Below the pieces are notes generated by a model. It worked only from the letters and a program-made list of their open reading frames with translations, was not told where the DNA came from and did no database searches. This document shows, one piece after another, positions 24,795 through 28,332 of a stretch of DNA of 28,332 nt. The first letter of the stretch is position 1, and the number at the start of each line of letters is the position of its first letter. The translations under genes were made by a program, and so were the position numbers. This DNA is from an uncultured Bacteroidia bacterium (GTDB taxonomy: Bacteria; Bacteroidota; Bacteroidia; Bacteroidales; UBA932): the NCBI GenBank assembly GCA_902795785.1, contig CADBMK010000107.1:1-28332 (forward strand), in the 5' to 3' direction.

Positions 24795-25687
24795 TGCATT
24801 TTCCAGAAATCATAGAAATTGAACCACTGGAGAGGGTGCTTTCTCACGGCATCCTCCAGGCCTTTTGCGTAGGCGTCGGCCATCTTCTGCATCTTTTCGG
24901 CCTTGGTGCCTTCTGCGGGCGGGTCAATTCTTTCGATATAGGTTTCGTATGTCCTCAAGCCGGTCTTCATTACAAAGATCATCACTGCAGGAAGGTTCCT
25001 TCCCACGCACAGGGCGAAAGGTCCTGCCGGAAAGCGTGCCGGCTGACCGAAAAATGTGCATGTGAGTGATTTGGTTGAGCCGAAAACCCTGTCTCCCGGC
25101 ATGCTGACGATGTTTCCTTCGGCAAGCTGGGCGTTAAGTTCGAATATATGTGACATGTCCTCCTTCATGGGCACCATCCTGATGTTGGTGTGGCTGAAGC
25201 GGCTTTCCCTTCCCTTCATCACCGTCTCCTTCTCTCCGGAGAAGATGACTGCGTAGATTGTCTTGTTTTTTTCAGGGAAAGTGTAGCCTGCCAGCTCGTA
25301 GTTGCCCGTATGGGACCCAAGCATCATAAAGCCTTTCTCACCCTCGGAAAGTTCCCTGAAGACCGCGATGTCCTTTGCCTTAATGTCGAATTGTTTTCCG
25401 GCATACATCGCAAAGCGGTCCAGGATGATCTGCCCGAATTTATATTCGTTGGCAAAGACATACAGGACGGACGAAATGATGTTCTTTCCCAGACGCTTCC
25501 TCGCAAAACGATAGGAAGCGGCGGTCCCGCGTACGCCGAAGATGACATAGAATGGTATCCATGTCGCCATCAGAATGTACAGGGCCCGCAGAGGCAGCTT
25601 CTTAAAAAGACGGATAAGGGTCTCAAGCATCCATTTGGTCCCGTCCGTTGTTCCCTGCCAGTCTTTATGTTCCAGATTGACCGCCAA
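24791..25687 (-). CDS. LpxL/HtrB-type lipid acyltransferase
   Basis: A 298-residue inner-membrane acyltransferase of the LpxL family, which moves an acyl chain from ACP to a lipid acceptor. The catalytic H(X4)E motif is H126 and E131 in GSHTGNYE. A hydrophobic anchor (about 33-51) and the N-terminal WQGTTDG segment (10-16) are typical. The latter argues for a start upstream of the first ATG of the frame; the TTG at 25687, two bases after the ACP stop, is the best candidate. In pigment clusters such enzymes are thought to attach the polyene to its lipid or glycolipid carrier. A housekeeping role in lipid A synthesis is less likely given the operon. Confidence 0.88.
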   Translation of the reverse strand: MAVNLEHKDWQGTTDGTKWMLETLIRLFKKLPLRALYILMATWIPFYVIFGVRGTAASYRFARKRLGKNIISSVLYVFANEYKFGQIILDRFAMYAGKQFDIKAKDIAVFRELSEGEKGFMMLGSHTGNYELAGYTFPEKNKTIYAVIFSGEKETVMKGRESRFSHTNIRMVPMKEDMSHIFELNAQLAEGNIVSMPGDRVFGSTKSLTCTFFGQPARFPAGPFALCVGRNLPAVMIFVMKTGLRTYETYIERIDPPAEGTKAEKMQKMADAYAKGLEDAVRKHPLQWFNFYDFWKMQ

Positions 25688-25689
25688 AA

Positions 25690-25941
25690 CTAATCGTTAA
25701 CTTTTCTCTCGATGAATTCACAGAGGTCTCCGAAGGTTTTGACCTCCTTGAAATCCTCTGACTTGATCTTTACGCCGAATTCCTTTTCCACTTCAACCAC
25801 GATGTCCACAACCTCAAGGCTGTCAATCCCAAGATCTTTCTTGAGCTGGGCTGTCGGTTTGATGCTGGCTTCTTCAACTTCAAACTCTTCCGTAAGGAAG
25901 GCCTTTATTTTCTCCTGAATCTCGCTTAAATCCATATTCAT
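25690..25941 (-). CDS. Acyl carrier protein (first in operon)
   Basis: An 83-residue ACP with phosphopantetheine serine S41 in LGIDSLEVVD. It is highly acidic and closer to housekeeping AcpP in its motif than the second ACP of the operon. The ATG at 25941 overlaps the methyltransferase stop (ATGA); a second ATG at 25935 is also possible. Its position as second gene, directly before the lipid acyltransferase, suggests it carries the finished or growing chain to that enzyme, although this is inference. Confidence 0.93.
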   Translation of the reverse strand: MNMDLSEIQEKIKAFLTEEFEVEEASIKPTAQLKKDLGIDSLEVVDIVVEVEKEFGVKIKSEDFKEVKTFGDLCEFIERKVND

Positions 25942-27035
25942 TTCTTTTTGCAGACCATTATGCTGTGCCCCTGACCGAGGTAGTCGTGAATCGTCTCCAC
26001 TTCAAGTCCGGAGTTTTCAACGATTCTCTGCATGTCTGCCGAGTGATACATCTTACTGTTGCCGTTGGCCATTGCCGTAAAATACAGACTGGTCATAGTC
26101 AGGCAGAAGGCCGCCGTTTCATATTTCTGACGGTCCCAGAACGTCTCCATTATGTAGAGCCTTGCCTCCGGTCCCATTATTGCCGCTGTCCTTTCAAGTA
26201 TGCTCTGGATCTCGTCTTCCGAGAAGCAGTCCAGGAACTGGCTCATCCAGATGGCGTCGAACTCTACATCCTCAGGAAGCGTATTCTTCCTGTCCAGCAG
26301 GTTTACCGGAAAGCATTCAATCCTGTCCGCACCCTTTCTGCCGCGGGTTTGCTCTTTCATCATCTCCAGCTGCTGGGGCAGGTCGGCGATGGTGACGGTC
26401 ACATCAGGGTCGTGCTCAACGCATTTCATGGCCCATCTTCCAGTATTGCCTCCTACGTCGAGGAGTCTCTTCGGTTTTTTTTCGAAGACAATCTCAAGAG
26501 CCTGGTCGAAGGATCCGTCTGAATAAAAGTGGTCAAAGTTCATCCAGCTCTCAAGAGCCTTTGACGGAAGTGATGACAGGCCTTCGTAGATTGTAGGCCA
26601 GTTCCCGAAGTGTTCCAGTCCGGCCGGACGTCCTTCCCTAAGCGCTTCTTCCAGTTTGAAAAAGCCTTCGTAGTTGACGTCGTGGTTGAAATCCATGTTG
26701 ACCTTGGTGCTCTCATCGTTCAGAAGGAACCACCCCGTCTTGGAGATTCTGTATTTCTCCGTCTTGGGCTCGACGAGAACCGTACCGATGGAAAGACTGG
26801 CTTCAAGGAGAACCTTTGCGGCGTATGCGCTGATATTGCACCCGGAAGCAACTTCGTCCACTCTCAGGCCTTCGTCATTGTCCCTGAGAAGTTGGAGAAT
26901 GCCGAAACGAAGCATCATCCTGGACGCTTCGAATACGATAGGCCCGAATGCGATATACTGGGCAAGCCTCTGGGCTTCCTGTGCACTCAGGTTATCCTTC
27001 GTGTAGTGTTTCTCAAGATTTGGGAACAGATTCAT
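25938..27035 (-). CDS. SAM-dependent O-methyltransferase, first gene of the polyene operon
   Basis: A 365-residue methyltransferase of the plant-like O-methyltransferase group. An N-terminal winged-helix dimerisation domain (about 30-120) is followed by the Rossmann domain with motif I LLDVGGNTGRWA (about 191-202), TIADLPQQ, and DAIWMSQFLDCF near 259-270. Such enzymes methylate hydroxyls on aromatic rings, which fits modification of the aryl head group of an aryl polyene. The frame can be extended to a TTG at 27044, but ATG at 27035 (MNLFPNLEKHY) is the more natural start and leaves room for the -7 element. It overlaps the ACP gene by four bases. Confidence 0.9.
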   Translation of the reverse strand: MNLFPNLEKHYTKDNLSAQEAQRLAQYIAFGPIVFEASRMMLRFGILQLLRDNDEGLRVDEVASGCNISAYAAKVLLEASLSIGTVLVEPKTEKYRISKTGWFLLNDESTKVNMDFNHDVNYEGFFKLEEALREGRPAGLEHFGNWPTIYEGLSSLPSKALESWMNFDHFYSDGSFDQALEIVFEKKPKRLLDVGGNTGRWAMKCVEHDPDVTVTIADLPQQLEMMKEQTRGRKGADRIECFPVNLLDRKNTLPEDVEFDAIWMSQFLDCFSEDEIQSILERTAAIMGPEARLYIMETFWDRQKYETAAFCLTMTSLYFTAMANGNSKMYHSADMQRIVENSGLEVETIHDYLGQGHSIMVCKKK

Positions 27036-27054
27036 AGCATACAAAGATAAAGCA

Positions 27055-27062
27055 CAAATATA
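27055..27062 (-). promoter_or_regulatory. Candidate -7 element for the polyene operon
   Basis: The minus strand reads TATATTTG, matching TAnnTTTG, about 20 bases upstream of the methyltransferase ATG at 27035. A clear TTTG about 19 bases further upstream is lacking, so the promoter may be weak or need an activator. A second match, TATCTTTG at 27042-27049, is too close to the start codon to serve. Confidence 0.45.
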
Positions 27063-27079
27063 ACCATTTTAGAGGTATG

Positions 27080-27110
27080 TTTGTTTTTATCCCAGCTTGA
27101 TTTAACTTTG
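27080..27110 (+). promoter_or_regulatory. Bacteroidota-type promoter of the outer-membrane protein gene
   Basis: TTTG at 27080-27083 and TAACTTTG at 27103-27110 are separated by 19 bases, matching the primary sigma factor consensus TTTG-N19-TAnnTTTG. Transcription would begin near 27116, leaving an AT-rich leader of about 25 bases before the ATG at 27140. It lies back to back with the promoter region of the polyene operon. Confidence 0.8.
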
Positions 27111-27139
27111 TATATAACTAAGCGTTTTAACGGAAAATT

Positions 27140-27625
27140 ATGAAAAAATTTATACTTATCGTTGCCGCTGCACTTGCTTTTGCATCAGTGGCTTGCGCGC
27201 AGCCAAGGGCTGTCGGCGTTCGTTTCGGCTATGGCTATGAGGCTCAATATCAGCATTATCTTGGAAATATCACCTTCCTTGACGTAACAACTGGACTTGA
27301 CGCCGCCGGTGATAACGGTATCAAGGCCACGGGTACATTCAACTGGGAACTTTTCAGCCCATCCTGGGGCGGCAACGGAACCTGGCTCTGGTATGCCGGT
27401 CCCGGTGCTACCATCGGTTACGTGAACTGCGGTACCAAGGGCAACGATCCCGGTTTCATGATCGGTCTCGTGGCTCAGGTGGGATGTGAGTACACCTTCA
27501 ATTTCCCTATGTCAATCGCTGCCGACCTCAGGCCTGTAATCGGATATCACGCAGGAGACGACCACTTCTACCGTGCAGGTATGATGGGCCTTCTTCCAAC
27601 ATTTTCAGTGAAATACAGATTCTAA
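27140..27625 (+). CDS. Small outer-membrane beta-barrel protein
   Basis: A 161-residue protein with a clear signal peptide (MKKFILIVAAALAFASVACA, cleavage before Q21). The mature part shows alternating polar and hydrophobic strands rich in Gly, Tyr and Trp and ends in KYRF; a C-terminal Phe is the usual signal for insertion by the BAM machinery. This predicts a small beta-barrel of about eight strands, similar in style to porin-like families of Bacteroidota. Ligand and role are unknown. The next gene starts directly after its stop codon, so they are cotranscribed. Confidence 0.8.
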   Translation: MKKFILIVAAALAFASVACAQPRAVGVRFGYGYEAQYQHYLGNITFLDVTTGLDAAGDNGIKATGTFNWELFSPSWGGNGTWLWYAGPGATIGYVNCGTKGNDPGFMIGLVAQVGCEYTFNFPMSIAADLRPVIGYHAGDDHFYRAGMMGLLPTFSVKYRF

Positions 27626-28332
27626 ATGAGAAAGTTCCTCCTTTGTGCGGTCGCTCTGCTTGCCGTCGCGGTCTGCTCAGCTCAGCCTCGCAGCGCATAC
27701 AAGGTTGGCGGTATCGCCCATATCAAGTCTGACCGTACATACATCGGAGCGGCTAAGGATCCGTTCTATGTCAGCGTGGAGAGGGTGGTCTTTGCCGATA
27801 ACACTGAAGGGTACATCCTCGAACTCGATTATGAAAAGTCCGTGAATGTCGTCTTCCCGAAGGGCGTAAAACTGAGCGTTGCAAACGACAAGGGAGTCAG
27901 GGACAGTTTCTCACAGTACTTCACCGATTCGGACAAGAAACAGTTCCGGTCGGTTGACGGAAAGTCCAACTTCTATTACAACGTGGCAAAGTATCTCATT
28001 ACCCCGGAGCAGATGAAGAGAATCTGCGCCGGAGTAAAGAGTATGGAAGTGGCTTATGGATGGAATCCTGACGAGTTCTATTCATATACTTTCAAGGGCG
28101 ATGAGTTTGCTTCGGCCGTGAGCGCCAAGGTAAACGTCATCAATTCCGCCAAGGTTCCTGCAGAGGAAATCGGCAGCAATATAGCCCAGTATTCCAACAA
28201 CAGGAACACTCTCACCGTCATTACCAAGACCATGGGCGCTGACGGAAACAGGTTCTCGGCCAAGGCCATGCTGGTCTATTTCTACTACAAGGAGACCAAC
28301 CTCCAGGAGTATGAGATGCATCTTTACCTGAC
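27626..28332 (+). CDS. Secreted protein of unknown function (partial, cut by window end)
   Basis: At least 235 residues, open to the window edge. The start ATG touches the upstream stop (TAAATG). A signal peptide is clear (MRKFLLCAVALLAVAVCSAQ), with no lipobox after it. The mature part is rich in short beta-prone segments (ILELDYEKSVNVVFPKG, SMEVAYGWNPDEFY) and contains few Cys. I do not recognise a family. Coupling to an outer-membrane beta-barrel gene suggests a periplasmic or surface-associated role. Confidence 0.75.
   Translation, partial: MRKFLLCAVALLAVAVCSAQPRSAYKVGGIAHIKSDRTYIGAAKDPFYVSVERVVFADNTEGYILELDYEKSVNVVFPKGVKLSVANDKGVRDSFSQYFTDSDKKQFRSVDGKSNFYYNVAKYLITPEQMKRICAGVKSMEVAYGWNPDEFYSYTFKGDEFASAVSAKVNVINSAKVPAEEIGSNIAQYSNNRNTLTVITKTMGADGNRFSAKAMLVYFYYKETNLQEYEMHLYL

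Noticed and set aside
27036..27044. TTG at 27044 as start of the methyltransferase.
   Set aside because: An ATG three codons downstream gives a normal N-terminus, and the TTG overlaps a TATCTTTG sequence.

Overview
The window looks like chromosomal DNA of a Bacteroidota bacterium, most likely a gut-type Bacteroidales. Three things point there. Starts lack Shine-Dalgarno motifs and are preceded by short AT-rich leaders. Several promoters fit the Bacteroidota pattern TTTG / TAnnTTTG. The gene set is typical: an RseC-RnfBCDGEA block, tandem M23 peptidases followed by MerR and Nif3, and a flexirubin/aryl-polyene-type cluster. Genus is not resolved. Coding density is very high: no gene-free stretch reaches 300 bases (the longest are about 90 bases at 4199-4287 and about 100 bases at 27036-27139). 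I saw no tRNA, rRNA, CRISPR array or insertion sequence.

Region 1 (1-4198, minus strand) holds alaS followed by an LptF/LptG-family lipopolysaccharide permease. The permease frame has no stop codon and runs directly into the N-terminus of methionyl-tRNA formyltransferase (Fmt), which continues past the window edge. As given, this is a permease-Fmt fusion.

Region 2 (4288-15095, plus strand) is a tightly packed run: two overlapping M23 envelope peptidases, a small MerR regulator, a Nif3-like metal protein, a coiled-coil zinc-ribbon protein, the replicative helicase dnaB, rseC, then rnfB-C-D-G-E-A encoding the Rnf ferredoxin:NAD+ oxidoreductase. It ends in a strong hairpin plus T-tract that overlaps the rnfA stop codon.

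Region 3 (15114-27035, minus strand) is one 13-gene operon with overlapping or abutting genes, read from 27035 down to 15114: O-methyltransferase, ACP, LpxL-like acyltransferase, hotdog dehydratase (large), ketosynthase, small KS-like protein, ACP, ketosynthase, chain-length-factor-like KS, LolA-like carrier, hotdog dehydratase (small), a giant MMPL exporter/acyltransferase fusion, and a PaaK-type AMP ligase. This is the core of an aryl-polyene/flexirubin-like type II polyketide system: an aryl acid would be activated, extended on ACPs, dehydrated to a polyene, methylated, acylated to a lipid and moved to the outer membrane. The operon encodes no ketoreductase, ammonia-lyase, thioesterase or glycosyltransferase, so those steps must come from elsewhere or the product differs.

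Region 4 (27140-28332, plus strand) diverges from the operon. It contains a small outer-membrane beta-barrel protein behind a textbook Bacteroidota promoter, then a secreted protein of unknown function cut by the window end.

The points most worth checking are the permease-Fmt fusion, the compact polyene operon with its apparently split dehydratase active site, and the short methyltransferase-like tail on the exporter.
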